A DNA stretch of 64,000 nucleotides from Lachnospiraceae bacterium (GCA_024682075.1 JAIKZQ010000033.1:42117-106116), one strand, 5' to 3'; shown: positions 41,750 to 51,534, numbered from the stretch's first letter. A program made the numbers and translations. The notes: a model not told the origin generated them from the letters alone.

Positions 41750-43348
41750 ATGAAAAATAACAGCGAAGGCAAAAGAAATAAGCATCAGAATAAGCTTCCG
41801 GAGATTGCGGGAAGGATCGCTTCCGCATTATCGGCCCGGGCAAAGAGGATCGGCATTGTTAAGCTCGCCGCATTCTCTGTTTTGGGCATCCTTCTGATAT
41901 CCGCAGCGTCCGTGTTTATCTGGATGTTTTTCATCAGGGCGCATAAAACGGCCGAGATCTACGAAAGACATTATTCCTGGCCTTCGGAAAATGCTCTGAA
42001 AGGCATTATCCTTGAAGACCCGGAACCTTTCAGCGGAAACGACTACTTTGCCTTTAATTTCGACAACTGTGTCACGAATTTCGTCTTCACGGATTATTTT
42101 GCATATGATGCCGTGGAGATTCCGGGACCGATCAGGTCGATCAGATTCATGCAAAAATACTTCGAAGGAACTCTCGGAGAATGTGATGAGGACAGCTTCC
42201 CTCCTTACGTGATCATAGGGATCGATCCTTATCAGACCTATCTGCAGTCCTGCTCCAACAAGGAGCTCTTCCAGAAAAACCTGGCCTTTATCGCAGACAG
42301 TGCATCGGCTCATCCGGACAGCAAGTACTGCATCATCCTTCCCGATGACAGCTATTACAAATGGAACATGCTCTCGGATGAGGAAAAGAAAGAGGCAAGG
42401 CTTTCGTACATACTGCTTGTAAGGTACTTTACGGGACTTACGAACCTGAACGTCTACTACTACTCTCTCGAGGACTGGGTTCTGTACTCAAGCTGCATAA
42501 GATCCGGAGGTCCCGATTCACCGGTGCTGAGCGAGACTTATGATCATCTGCTCGCGCTGGATGTCTTCGATCAGGCAGATAACTTCATCCTCACGAAAGA
42601 AAACGTAAATGACTATCTGGACGATGTGATCGAAAGATCCGGAGAGTATGCTTCGATAAGTGAAGATTTTACAGACCTGTCCGGAAAGAGTGTATTTTTC
42701 CTCGGAGATTCCATATTCGGCAATTTCCGCAATGAAACATCGGTCCCGTCGTTTTTCAGGGAAATGACAGGTGCAAGGGTTTATAACCTCGGAGAAGGCG
42801 GAATGTCGGCGGTGCAGGTTGCGAATGAAAACCATCCGCTGAACTCCGCATTCAGACATCTGACAGGGGACCTGGACAGGGCGTCATTTGATGCGGCATT
42901 TTCCGGTTATCACAGCTACGGCGATTTCGGACTGGCTGCACATGCCATTGAAGGAACCGCGGGCGAAAACTGCATCTTCATCGTGGAGTACGGACTAAAC
43001 GATTATTTCGGCGGAATAGAAGCTGCAAGATATGCCGATGCACTGTATATGATTCTTACTGAGCTGAAGGCCACGTATCCCGCAGCAAGGATCGTCGTGC
43101 TTTCCCCGGGATATATCGGCATGTACGAATACGGAAACGAGTCCATAGGAGAATACGGAGGCATACTGGATGAGTACCGCGAAGCCGCAGCACAGACCGC
43201 CTCGGCATGCGGATGCGAATTCCTTTCCCAGACAGAGGATTTCGGATTCACCCAGGAAGATTACCGCACATACCTGCAGGAAGATACGGTCCACTATAAC
43301 GAAATCGGAAGATACCGCCTCGCACTCGGACTTGCCAGAAATCTCTGA
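41750..43348 (+). CDS. Membrane-anchored SGNH/GDSL-type protein
   Basis: A 532-residue protein with one N-terminal membrane anchor (about 37-64: IVKLAAFSVLGILLISAASV) and a large outside part. The second half is an SGNH hydrolase fold: FFLGDSIFGN (nucleophile block, about 316-325), VEYGLNDYFGG (block III with Asn, about 415), and EDTVHYNEIG with the final Asp-x-x-His (about 510). Residues 65-300 resemble DHHW/AlgX-like N-terminal parts but are not clearly assignable. It may acetylate or deacetylate surface polysaccharide. The ribosome-binding site is poor (AGAG). It is followed after 3 bases by a protease gene. Confidence 0.75.
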   Translation: MKNNSEGKRNKHQNKLPEIAGRIASALSARAKRIGIVKLAAFSVLGILLISAASVFIWMFFIRAHKTAEIYERHYSWPSENALKGIILEDPEPFSGNDYFAFNFDNCVTNFVFTDYFAYDAVEIPGPIRSIRFMQKYFEGTLGECDEDSFPPYVIIGIDPYQTYLQSCSNKELFQKNLAFIADSASAHPDSKYCIILPDDSYYKWNMLSDEEKKEARLSYILLVRYFTGLTNLNVYYYSLEDWVLYSSCIRSGGPDSPVLSETYDHLLALDVFDQADNFILTKENVNDYLDDVIERSGEYASISEDFTDLSGKSVFFLGDSIFGNFRNETSVPSFFREMTGARVYNLGEGGMSAVQVANENHPLNSAFRHLTGDLDRASFDAAFSGYHSYGDFGLAAHAIEGTAGENCIFIVEYGLNDYFGGIEAARYADALYMILTELKATYPAARIVVLSPGYIGMYEYGNESIGEYGGILDEYREAAAQTASACGCEFLSQTEDFGFTQEDYRTYLQEDTVHYNEIGRYRLALGLARNL

Positions 43349-43351
43349 TAC

Positions 43352-44893
43352 ATGAAAACAGAATCTGAAGAAGAAAAAAACTATATCATCTCCAGACGAA
43401 CACTGCTCCTTGCACTGGCTGCAGTGTTCTTTCTTGCTGCGATCATTTTCACGGGATATGAACTCCTTCATGTAAAAGTAACCGGTACAGTATATGAATA
43501 CGAACTCGGGGAGCGCATGGAGTTAGAGCCCGGTTACTACTTAAACGCCGGTCCCCTTGCCGGCAAACTGGCGCATGCGGATTTCAGCACGGTGGATTCC
43601 ACCCGCCCCGGGACATACACCATGAACATCCGCTATCTCTTAAAAGATTATGCATTCGAGATAAGGATTACCGACTCGGTCGCCCCGCAGATCACTCTTC
43701 TCGACGGGCCACTGTTTTTTGAAAAAGGAACTAAGATCAGACCTTCGGATCTTGTCAGAAGTGTGATGGATGCGGACAGGCACGTAACAGTCACTCTCAT
43801 TAACGGAAGTCTCGAAACCGACACCGTTTCATGTGATAAACTCGGAGCACGCAGCATTCTTATAAGAGCCGAGGATTCATCGGGCAACCGTTCGGAGTGC
43901 ACGGCAGGCTATGTCGTCGATCTGCCTCCGCAGCTTGTGAATGTCAGGGATTACTACGTTGCCGCCGGTTCTTCCGAAAACCTGCTCGGTTTCATCTCCG
44001 CGGTTGACCTGATGGACGGGGATCTGACAGACTCCGTTACCATATCGGAAGACGTAAGCACTCTGGAGCCCGAAACGGACACCATAGTCACTTTATCGGT
44101 GACGGATTCATGCGGATTCAGAACAAGTGCCGAGGTGATGGTACATGTGGAGACTCCCGAGACAATTCAGGAACTGATCGGAAACGGTGACATTTCAAGA
44201 GCCGATCATCACATAATCGGAGCCTTAAACGTCTACGATACCGGTCTCTTCAGGGATCAGGAAATTGAAGACACTCTGATCGACGTGATGCCCACAGTGA
44301 TAAGTGTCAGAGTGGATGAGAAGAACGGAAACATCATAACGGGATCCGGATACATCATAGATATCTCCGACAGCTATGTCTACATCCTCACCAACAAGCA
44401 CGTAGTCAAAAACTTCACTGAATGCGAGATATTTTTCTACACAGGAACAAGTGCTCCGGGAAAGGTGATCGGATGCGACGAGGATTATGACATTGCCGTC
44501 ATAAAAGTGTCCTTATATGATCTGCCGGATTCATTTACCGACTTCATTTCGACAGTTCATATAGATCTGACTTACTGGGATGATCTGAGTGATGAGAAAA
44601 TAAAACTGGGACTTGAGAGGCTTGAAACAAACGGGACGATATCCCACTATACTTACGGAACGCTCGTAAAGAAGCTTCAGAATTTTCCTTTCTTTGCACC
44701 TCATGTTCAGACAGAGATGGCTCTTCCGCTGATGCTCGGCGATTCGGGATCGGCAGTCTTCGACAGTGAAGGCAGGCTTATCGGAATGGCATTCGCATAT
44801 TCCATAGCTCCCGAGAGGGACTGGGCCATTCCGCTTGACGAGATCGTGGAGGCATATGAGGAGATCTCGGGACGGGACCTTTACACATATTAA
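43352..44893 (+). CDS. Membrane-anchored trypsin-like serine protease with Ig-like repeats
   Basis: A 513-residue protein: an N-terminal anchor (18-40: RTLLLALAAVFFLAAIIF), two or three Ig/cadherin-like repeats (about 45-260, with SVAPQITLLDG as in DUF5011-type modules), then an HtrA/trypsin-like domain. The triad is visible as ILTNKHVVKN (His, about 347), EDYDIAVIKV (Asp, about 378) and LGDSGSAVFD (Ser, about 464). There is no PDZ domain. It acts outside the membrane, possibly processing or controlling the SGNH protein encoded just upstream. Confidence 0.8.
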   Translation: MKTESEEEKNYIISRRTLLLALAAVFFLAAIIFTGYELLHVKVTGTVYEYELGERMELEPGYYLNAGPLAGKLAHADFSTVDSTRPGTYTMNIRYLLKDYAFEIRITDSVAPQITLLDGPLFFEKGTKIRPSDLVRSVMDADRHVTVTLINGSLETDTVSCDKLGARSILIRAEDSSGNRSECTAGYVVDLPPQLVNVRDYYVAAGSSENLLGFISAVDLMDGDLTDSVTISEDVSTLEPETDTIVTLSVTDSCGFRTSAEVMVHVETPETIQELIGNGDISRADHHIIGALNVYDTGLFRDQEIEDTLIDVMPTVISVRVDEKNGNIITGSGYIIDISDSYVYILTNKHVVKNFTECEIFFYTGTSAPGKVIGCDEDYDIAVIKVSLYDLPDSFTDFISTVHIDLTYWDDLSDEKIKLGLERLETNGTISHYTYGTLVKKLQNFPFFAPHVQTEMALPLMLGDSGSAVFDSEGRLIGMAFAYSIAPERDWAIPLDEIVEAYEEISGRDLYTY

Positions 44894-44930
44894 AGCCCCA
44901 ATATTATAGCCCCATTATTAATGCCATATT

Positions 44931-44962
44931 AAAGCGCTTCACTTAAACTGAAGCGCTTTTTC
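44931..44962. terminator. Bidirectional terminator between convergent genes
   Basis: An 11-bp perfect inverted repeat (44931-44941 with 44949-44959), 7-nt loop, T run on the plus strand. It ends the protease gene. The last codons and stop of the convergent minus-strand GT4 gene (stop at 44939-44941) lie inside the stem. Confidence 0.85.
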
Positions 44963-46186
44963 CATGACAACACTCTCATCTCGTACGGTCTCCGAGCTGC
45001 AGGGGCCGGTCTCCCACGGACTTTCTATCAGACCGGAATACATTTTGCCGGGAATTCCTTTCCTGCCGTCTGTGATATCCCACTTATCCATAATTATCTG
45101 CGTAAGTTCAAGAAGTCTTTTCGCAGCTTCTTCGGCATTCCACTCATAGCTTACCGTTTCAAGTGCCTTCTCTCCGCATGATTTTCTTATCTCGGGATAT
45201 CTGGCCGCCTGGATGCAGCAGGATACAAGTTCTTCATCATCGTCCGACATGTAGGCATATCCGTTGTTACCGTTTTCTATCAGGTAGGGGACTGCGCCCG
45301 CCTCACAAGGTGCGATGACGCAGCACCCGCTGTTCATGGCTTCATTTATCACAGCACCCCATCCTTCCTGCCTGTCGGAAGTTGACAGGAAGATATCGGC
45401 TCTTTCCATGTACCCGCGGACTTTTTCGGGCGGCATGGGACCGGTGAAAGTGACATTATCCATTAGTCTTTTCCCGGTCGCAATCTGTCTGAGTTCATCT
45501 TCCATCTCACCTGTTCCGATCAGATCCATATGATAGGGAATGCCGCTTTCGGAAAGCCCGGCCGCAACCTTAAGTGCATTCTCGGCATGCTTCCAGTCTA
45601 TGAACCTTCCGGCCCAGAGGATCCTTATATTCTCACCGGGACGCGACTTTAAGTCAAGAGGAGTATCGTTTCCGTATTTCTTCAGTTCCGGAAAATATCC
45701 CCATTTGAACATCTTGTCCGTATATGCATGGAATATGCCGTAATCGGATGCAACATACGCTCCGGCGCACAGAAGATAAACCGGTGCTTTTCTGAATGCG
45801 GTATGCTCCTTATACTTTGCTATAAGTCCTCTGGGATTATATGCAAGCAGCGTGCTCTTCTTGTAAAGCCTCTCGCTTATCCTGAAAGTAAGTGCGCCTG
45901 CTTTGAGCCTGGGCATCACAAGTGACAAGTCTGTCGTCCAGCCGATCAGTGCCACATCGGCATCCATTATCATCTCGAGGCATTTGTCATGAGACGCTTC
46001 ATCCTCATATGAACAGTGCACGAAGGAAGGCATATCATCGGACCATCCCATCGCGGTACGCTCTTCTTCAACTTTTTCGGTCTGGATAAATGCAAATTCC
46101 CCTTCGGAACCCACGAGACTTATCATGGCTTCACAAAAGGGGATCTGATGATGATTGATGTAGTTGGAGACAAATACTACCTTCAT
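44939..46186 (-). CDS. GT4 glycosyltransferase
   Basis: A 415-residue GT-B fold enzyme. The N-terminal domain starts MKVVFVSNYINHHQIPFCEA. The C-terminal domain has ILWAGRFIDWKHAENALKVA, LIGTGEMEDEL, and STSDRQEGWGAVINEAMNSG, the E-x7-E-like donor-binding region of family 4. It probably adds a sugar from a nucleotide donor to a lipid-linked oligosaccharide. It is the last gene of an eight-gene operon; its ATG overlaps the previous stop (ATGA). Confidence 0.85.
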   Translation of the reverse strand: MKVVFVSNYINHHQIPFCEAMISLVGSEGEFAFIQTEKVEEERTAMGWSDDMPSFVHCSYEDEASHDKCLEMIMDADVALIGWTTDLSLVMPRLKAGALTFRISERLYKKSTLLAYNPRGLIAKYKEHTAFRKAPVYLLCAGAYVASDYGIFHAYTDKMFKWGYFPELKKYGNDTPLDLKSRPGENIRILWAGRFIDWKHAENALKVAAGLSESGIPYHMDLIGTGEMEDELRQIATGKRLMDNVTFTGPMPPEKVRGYMERADIFLSTSDRQEGWGAVINEAMNSGCCVIAPCEAGAVPYLIENGNNGYAYMSDDDEELVSCCIQAARYPEIRKSCGEKALETVSYEWNAEEAAKRLLELTQIIMDKWDITDGRKGIPGKMYSGLIESPWETGPCSSETVRDESVVMEKALQFK

Positions 46187-47517
46187 GAATCAGTACCGTT
46201 CATTTCGGAATAGATATCAAAGATCTGCTCGCAGACAGTCTCAGGAGCATGATCTTCAAGCACTCTTTTTCTCGCCTCATCAGCTCTTTTACGTGCAGCT
46301 TCGGGATCTGCAAGCATAGTCTCAATGCACTTTTTCAGATTGGCTGCAACTTCTTCCAAAGGCTTTCTGGAACTGCATTCATACATAAGAGCCTGCGTAC
46401 CGTCCTCGAGCACGTCAGGGATACCGCCGACTGCCGCAGCAATGACAGGCGCTCCGAGAAGAGCTGCCTCGACGATTGAATTGGGAGAATTCTCGATGAC
46501 GGAGGGACAGACATACATTCCGCATTTAAGATATTCTTCCTTCATCTGCTCTGCGGTGATGCGTCCGAGAAAAGTAACTTTGCCCGAAAGACCGCAGTTT
46601 TCGATCAGTTCACCGAGATACTTTCCATACTCGGAAATCTTGACCTTGCGCTCCAGAGTATCCGCGGTCACTATATCCTGACCTGCAACGCGGATCTTAA
46701 GTTCAGGCCAGTTCAAGTCCCTGAGTGCATTCAAAAGTATGTGAAATCCCTTGAGGGGATAATCTGCTCCCGTCACAAAGATCACATTCGGATCTCTTAC
46801 GCAGTCTTTTCCGGCAGGCTCATAGAATGTCTGCCTCATGACCTCCCCGGCAAAACGGTACTTCGCATCGGGGCTCAGTCTCTCCGCCCATTTCTTGTCA
46901 AAAGAAGTCCTTCCTCCAAGGTATCCGGCCCTCTTTACGGTCTCAAGTTCCGAGGCTGCCCTTAGGCGGAATTTCTCCTGCTGCTGTCTTATTGAGTCCC
47001 TCTTGACGGTATCCCTGAAGGTGGATGATGTGATGACCTTCTCGGGAAGGCATGCCATATAATCCGCGGCGATTGCTGAACACACTCCCTGGAAAGTGAC
47101 CAGGAGCCTTCCGCGTCCGGGATGGTAATGGAAGTCCTCGCCCGTTGCCGCCTTGCTCATCGCAAGCGCATGAGGATACTCGGTACCAAAGACGTGCACC
47201 ACATCCGGCCTGTATTCATCAAGTATCCTGTTCATACTGCTCTCCAGAGCCTGGTCGTAGACTTCCGGATGAACGGTATCTTCGGAAAAAGCGTAATAGA
47301 ACACTTCGGGACCGTCCTCGCCGCAAAGCTTAAAGGAACCGCTTCTGCCGTCGAGATTTTCCGGAACGGGGAAAGCAATTGCAAGCGTATGACCGGAAAG
47401 TTTTTCCGACATTGCGCTCAGAAGTCCTTCAACCCAGCCTTCCTTTGGAATGCCCTGTATGCCGAGTTCTTCGGAAGCCTGAGGGATTATGAGATTACAA
47501 AGCCATAAGATCTTCAT
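46183..47517 (-). CDS. GT4 glycosyltransferase
   Basis: A 444-residue GT-B enzyme: MKILWLCNLIIPQASEELG at the start, VVHVFGTEYPHA in the acceptor domain, VIFVTGADYPLKGFHILLNA and SVIENSPNSIVEAALLGAPVI in the donor domain. It belongs to family 4. The ATG at 47517 overlaps the stop of the initiating-transferase gene by one base (TAATG) with AGGAAG upstream. An in-frame extension of 29 codons into that gene is unlikely to be real. Confidence 0.87.
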   Translation of the reverse strand: MKILWLCNLIIPQASEELGIQGIPKEGWVEGLLSAMSEKLSGHTLAIAFPVPENLDGRSGSFKLCGEDGPEVFYYAFSEDTVHPEVYDQALESSMNRILDEYRPDVVHVFGTEYPHALAMSKAATGEDFHYHPGRGRLLVTFQGVCSAIAADYMACLPEKVITSSTFRDTVKRDSIRQQQEKFRLRAASELETVKRAGYLGGRTSFDKKWAERLSPDAKYRFAGEVMRQTFYEPAGKDCVRDPNVIFVTGADYPLKGFHILLNALRDLNWPELKIRVAGQDIVTADTLERKVKISEYGKYLGELIENCGLSGKVTFLGRITAEQMKEEYLKCGMYVCPSVIENSPNSIVEAALLGAPVIAAAVGGIPDVLEDGTQALMYECSSRKPLEEVAANLKKCIETMLADPEAARKRADEARKRVLEDHAPETVCEQIFDIYSEMNGTDS

Positions 47518-48962
47518 TATTCTTCCTGTTTGTGGGAATCGTCTTGACCGTTCTTCAGTGCGGTTATCTGATCCTTCTCGACTCCTTCGGTCGAATCGGG
47601 CCACAGAAGAACCTTAAGTGTCAGGAGCATGAGCTTGAGATCAAGCATTATCGAATACTTCTCGATATATATGAGATCAAGCTTGAGTTTGTCATAGGGT
47701 GTCGTGTTGTACTTGCCGTAGACCTGTGCGAATCCCGCAAGTCCTGCTTTTACCTTCATGCGGTATGCGAACTCGGGCATTATCTCGACATACTGCTCTA
47801 TGATCTCGGGACGTTCGGGCCTGGGGCCGATGAAGGACATGTCTCCTTTAAGGATGTTGAAAAGCTGGGGAAGCTCATCGAGCCTTACTTTCCTGATGAA
47901 CTTTCCGACAGGCGTGATGCGCGAATCTCCCTTGCTGGCGAGTCTTGCGACGCCGTCACTTTCGGCATCGATCCTCATGGACCTGAACTTGTAAATGGTG
48001 AACTTCCTTGCGCCTCTCGTGCATCTGATCTGCTTATAGAGGATCGGTCCTCCGTCGCAGATCTTTACCGCAATTGCCGTAAGGATCATCAGCGGAGAAG
48101 TAATGATTATGAGGAGAAGCGAGAAGATCAGGTCGATAGCCCTCTTCACGACTCTCTCTTCGACTGTCAGTGAATATTCCCTGTTGAGAAGGATCGGAGA
48201 ATCGAATACATGCAGTTCCTCCGCACCGAGAAGTATCACGTCGTTGATCTTGGGGAGCATGTAGAACCTGATGGAGTTGGCGTAGCAGTATTTGATGATC
48301 GGTCTTCTGTCGGTAATGTTGATGTCACCGATGACAACCGCATTGCACTTGCCGCTTCCAAGGTCATCCGCGATCCTCTTTTCGATCGCAGCATATCCTT
48401 CCTCGGAACATATGCTGTCGGTTATGACATACTTGTCTTTTCTGGTCTCGAACTTGTTCTTGAGTTCATCGGGATTCCTGGTGCCGTAGATCAGAAGAAG
48501 CTTCCTCGGTGGGAATATATGTCTGTAGATCTTGTTGGCTATTGGAATGTAGACTGCAACGACGATGAGCTGCTCGGCTATCATGTAGAGGAAGTAGTTG
48601 GGCCTGAAGAGCTCAAAAGCCATGAGTGAAAGTTCACCGTATATCAGTATCTCCGAGAGGAGCGTTGCGAACATCTGTGAAAAAACGATCTCGGAATTCT
48701 TGAGATAACCCAGCCTGATGCCGCCGTACATGCTTGAGAACATAAGGAGTATCACGGCATAAATCGATATCTCGAGGAGGTGTCCCTTGAACCAAAAATG
48801 TCTGAGAGGCTCGACGACACTGTACTGGAAATGGAATATCCAGTGGTATGCGAAAATGCCGACTTCGAGACCGATGCAGACCAGCACGAGCAGCAGGTTT
48901 ATCAGTCTCTTGGTACTCTCAAGGAATTGTGCTTTTTTATATTGTTTTTCGTTTAATATCAT
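47517..48962 (-). CDS. WbaP/CpsE-type polyprenyl-phosphate sugar phosphotransferase
   Basis: A 481-residue initiating enzyme. Four N-terminal helices and a CoA-binding-like cytoplasmic domain (LLLIYGTRNPDELKNK) are followed by a fifth hydrophobic helix and the catalytic bacterial-sugar-transferase domain (about 270-460): KRAIDLIFSLLLIIITSPLM, YKFRSMR, RKVRLDELPQLFNIL, and MSFIGPRPERPE. It moves a sugar-1-phosphate to undecaprenyl phosphate, the first committed step of an exopolysaccharide or capsule repeat unit. It lies in the middle of the operon that also encodes GT2 and GT4 enzymes. A GT2 stop overlaps its start (TAATG). Confidence 0.92.
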   Translation of the reverse strand: MILNEKQYKKAQFLESTKRLINLLLVLVCIGLEVGIFAYHWIFHFQYSVVEPLRHFWFKGHLLEISIYAVILLMFSSMYGGIRLGYLKNSEIVFSQMFATLLSEILIYGELSLMAFELFRPNYFLYMIAEQLIVVAVYIPIANKIYRHIFPPRKLLLIYGTRNPDELKNKFETRKDKYVITDSICSEEGYAAIEKRIADDLGSGKCNAVVIGDINITDRRPIIKYCYANSIRFYMLPKINDVILLGAEELHVFDSPILLNREYSLTVEERVVKRAIDLIFSLLLIIITSPLMILTAIAVKICDGGPILYKQIRCTRGARKFTIYKFRSMRIDAESDGVARLASKGDSRITPVGKFIRKVRLDELPQLFNILKGDMSFIGPRPERPEIIEQYVEIMPEFAYRMKVKAGLAGFAQVYGKYNTTPYDKLKLDLIYIEKYSIMLDLKLMLLTLKVLLWPDSTEGVEKDQITALKNGQDDSHKQEE

Positions 48963-49945
48963 TATCTCTTCTTAAGCCTTCCGTGTAACTTCCTGACAGT
49001 CTTTGCAGGAAGATATGCGAGTATCAGCAGGTTCCTTTTATGTTCCGGCTGAAGGTACGGGTCTTTTCCGATGGTGCCCCTGAAGCTTTTGACCTTCTTC
49101 ATCACCCCGGCATACAGGGCATTGTCCGCATTCATCTCATCCGCGGGAATATGGAGCAAAAACCACATCGCCTGCATCAGATAGAAATGTACCGCAGCTT
49201 CTTTCAGGTCGGGATATTTTTCCCCGGTCAGGACAAGCATGCGGTCCGCATTTTCCATCACGTTCTCATAGAATGACTGTTTGTAATCGCCCCTTGTGTT
49301 GCTCTGGGTCCTCAGGATGATGTGGTATCCGTTTTTGCGGCATACATGCAGGCTGCGCATCTTCTCGCTCATCTTCACAAGAAGCTCGAAATCCTCATTC
49401 AGCCTTCCTTCGGAAAAAGAAAACCCTTTGAAGAAATCCCTTCTGAAAAGCTTGGTGCAGAAAGAACTGTCTCCCGTATGAAGCAAAAGTGTCCTGAAGA
49501 ATTCTTTTCCGGAAAAGCTCTCCGATGCATCAAAGCCCTCGCCGAACGCCTTGATAATTTTTCCGTCCTCATCCTCTTCACACGAAAGGATCTGGGTGAC
49601 ATCCGCGTCGGCATCTTCGTCGAAGGCGTCTATGAGATTCTCATACATGTCGGATTCTATGTAATCATCAGCATCGATGAAGCCCACATAATCGCCGGTT
49701 GCGATCTTCAGTCCGGCATTCCTCGCAGACGACGACCCGCCGTTTTCCTTGTGAAGGACTCTGAACCTGGAATCCTGTGCGGCATAGCTTTCGAGAATGT
49801 TCAGGCTCTCATCCTTCGATCCGTCGTCAACGGTTATTATCTCCAGATTCCTGTATGTCTGAAGTACGACACTGTCAAGAGACCGCTCGAGGTACTTCGC
49901 GGCATTGTAAACAGGTATTACGATGGAGATGAGAGGCTTGTCCAT
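48962..49945 (-). CDS. GT2 glycosyltransferase
   Basis: A 327-residue family 2 enzyme: LISIVIPVYNAAKYLERSLD, IITVDDGSKDES, VGFIDADDYIE for the metal site, and NEDFELLVKMSEK. No membrane segments. It is likely to extend the repeat unit started by the WbaP-type enzyme encoded just after it. The ribosome-binding site is weak. Confidence 0.87.
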   Translation of the reverse strand: MDKPLISIVIPVYNAAKYLERSLDSVVLQTYRNLEIITVDDGSKDESLNILESYAAQDSRFRVLHKENGGSSSARNAGLKIATGDYVGFIDADDYIESDMYENLIDAFDEDADADVTQILSCEEDEDGKIIKAFGEGFDASESFSGKEFFRTLLLHTGDSSFCTKLFRRDFFKGFSFSEGRLNEDFELLVKMSEKMRSLHVCRKNGYHIILRTQSNTRGDYKQSFYENVMENADRMLVLTGEKYPDLKEAAVHFYLMQAMWFLLHIPADEMNADNALYAGVMKKVKSFRGTIGKDPYLQPEHKRNLLILAYLPAKTVRKLHGRLKKR

Positions 49946-49960
49946 AACTGGTTAATTATA

Positions 49961-50710
49961 TCATATTCTGCGTTTCACCGCATTGAATCCCCAGCCTGCA
50001 AAACACCAGGCGCTGTAGAGAACAGGCAGATGTTCGGACTTCCGGTAAAGGTTCCATATGCGGCGTGCGGCGTCGGATTTGTCCGATGAAAGCGAGTTGC
50101 CCGTACGTCTGTAAAGAGTGAGGTTTTCATTAAGTCCGCAGCATCTGTATCCGAGCCTTAAGAGCTTAAACCACAGTGCGGTATCCTCAGACAAAATGTC
50201 CGGGAAGACAATGTCACTCTTTTTAACTATGTCGGTGTCAAATATTACCGTCGATGTGAAGATCGTGGTGTTGCGAAGCGCCTGATGATAAGTGATGAGT
50301 TTCGGAACCTTCACTATCTTGCCCATCGGTCTTCCGGTTTCATCGGCGAATTCATATCCGGTAAAAGAAAAACCGCATCCCGTCTTTTCCATGAACGAAA
50401 GCTGCTTTGAGATCTTGTCCTTCATCCACAGATCGTCGCCGTCAAGGAACGCTATATATCTGCCCTGAGCCATTTTGATGCCATAGTTTCTTGCACCGCA
50501 TGCCTTGAGCTTTTTACCGGGCTCAAAGAGTCTTATGCAGGCATCCGGATGGGCATCGGCGTATTCCCTGATGACCTCAGTAGAAGAGTCGCTGCTAAGA
50601 TCATCAACCAGCACTATCTCCATGTCAGACACATCCTGGGCGAGGATCGAATCAAGTGTCGTCTTTATGTACTTTTCCAGGTTGTAAACAGGTATGACTA
50701 CACTAATCAT
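49961..50710 (-). CDS. GT2 glycosyltransferase (short)
   Basis: A 249-residue family 2 enzyme: MISVVIPVYNLEKYIKTTLD, IVLVDDLSSDSS, IAFLDGDDLWM, and SEDTALWFKLLR. It is about the minimal size of a soluble GT2. The ATG overlaps the preceding stop (ATGA). GAGGG lies just upstream, at the edge of the 29-nt stem-loop repeat copy 2. Confidence 0.87.
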   Translation of the reverse strand: MISVVIPVYNLEKYIKTTLDSILAQDVSDMEIVLVDDLSSDSSTEVIREYADAHPDACIRLFEPGKKLKACGARNYGIKMAQGRYIAFLDGDDLWMKDKISKQLSFMEKTGCGFSFTGYEFADETGRPMGKIVKVPKLITYHQALRNTTIFTSTVIFDTDIVKKSDIVFPDILSEDTALWFKLLRLGYRCCGLNENLTLYRRTGNSLSSDKSDAARRIWNLYRKSEHLPVLYSAWCFAGWGFNAVKRRI

Positions 50711-51534
50711 AAACCCTCACATGTGCAGAAAAGAACTGTCCCCTTCTGCACTTCAAAACCGGCATCAAGAAGAGCCTGTGCATCACATTCTCCGGGAAGT
50801 ATGACAACCGTAGCGCCGAGTTCAAATGCTCTTTCACAGACATCCGCGGCAAGGTCATATTCTCCGCTTACGATCTTATTCATGTCATCATGAAGTTTCA
50901 CCAGTTCCGGTGAATACCATCCGTATCTGTTCTTCATGAGTCTTCCGTCCCACATGTCACGTCCGTAAAGAGTCTGTACATTTCCGGAATATTCATGCAG
51001 GTAAGCGATCATGTCATCGGACGCAAGGATCACCTGCCCGTCCCCGCCCGCAAGACCGTTTTCAAAAAGTGACATTGCTATCATGTGCTCGCTCTCGCCG
51101 GCATTCTCGGGTCTTCCGGTCGTCTGTTCACGAGGTGTCCCGAGGCTTCCGCACAAAAGAACAGCCGATGCAAGAAGAACACATGCAAGTACCGAAACAG
51201 CCTTTTTTTCCTTGGCAAGGCGCGGAAGCAGTTCTCCCGCAAGTGCGGCGCACATCACGGCACCGAAGGGGATCAGCGGCATTACAAGCCACATGTCCGG
51301 AGCATCATAATATGTTCCGACGATCACACGCATGATCGATGATGTAACGGGACACAAAAGCAGGACGCATGCTGCGATTCCATAGATAAAGAGCAGGATC
51401 ACGTTCTTATCCGCCTTTTTCCCCGCAAGTCGAAGATACGCAACGCCTGCCGAAAATGAAACCAGCAGCGATGCATTTAACAGAAGGCATTCCCTGAAAT
51501 GCAGGGCGGCATCCGTCACGAGGCCTTTGAACAT
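50707..51534 (-). CDS. Membrane protein, probable second half of a two-gene membrane glycan enzyme
   Basis: A 275-residue protein with about four hydrophobic helices in the first 140 residues, then a soluble domain (GQVILASDDMIAYLHEYSG, YGRDMWDGRLMKNRYGWYS). It reads like the C-terminal half of large DUF6077/GT-C-type membrane proteins whose N-terminal half is encoded by the upstream gene (51516-52616), with which it overlaps by 19 bases in another frame. An AAGGAGG six bases before the ATG supports separate translation. The last ten codons (QKGTVLFCTC) come from an inserted 29-nt stem-loop repeat. Confidence 0.55.
   Translation of the reverse strand: MFKGLVTDAALHFRECLLLNASLLVSFSAGVAYLRLAGKKADKNVILLFIYGIAACVLLLCPVTSSIMRVIVGTYYDAPDMWLVMPLIPFGAVMCAALAGELLPRLAKEKKAVSVLACVLLASAVLLCGSLGTPREQTTGRPENAGESEHMIAMSLFENGLAGGDGQVILASDDMIAYLHEYSGNVQTLYGRDMWDGRLMKNRYGWYSPELVKLHDDMNKIVSGEYDLAADVCERAFELGATVVILPGECDAQALLDAGFEVQKGTVLFCTCEGL
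50723..50751 (-). repeat. 29-nt stem-loop repeat, copy 2 (8-bp stem, 13-nt loop)
   Basis: Arms GTGCAGAA and TTCTGCAC enclose GGGGACAGTTCTT, read on the minus strand. Layout and loop match copy 1 at 2074-2102, while the stem has changed on both sides together. This copy lies inside the 3' end of a coding region. Confidence 0.7.

Noticed and set aside
47518..47604. N-terminal extension of the GT4 protein at 46183-47517
   Set aside because: The extension is Arg/Ser-rich, lies inside the upstream transferase gene, and the ATG at 47517 has a proper ribosome-binding site and the normal GT4 start.
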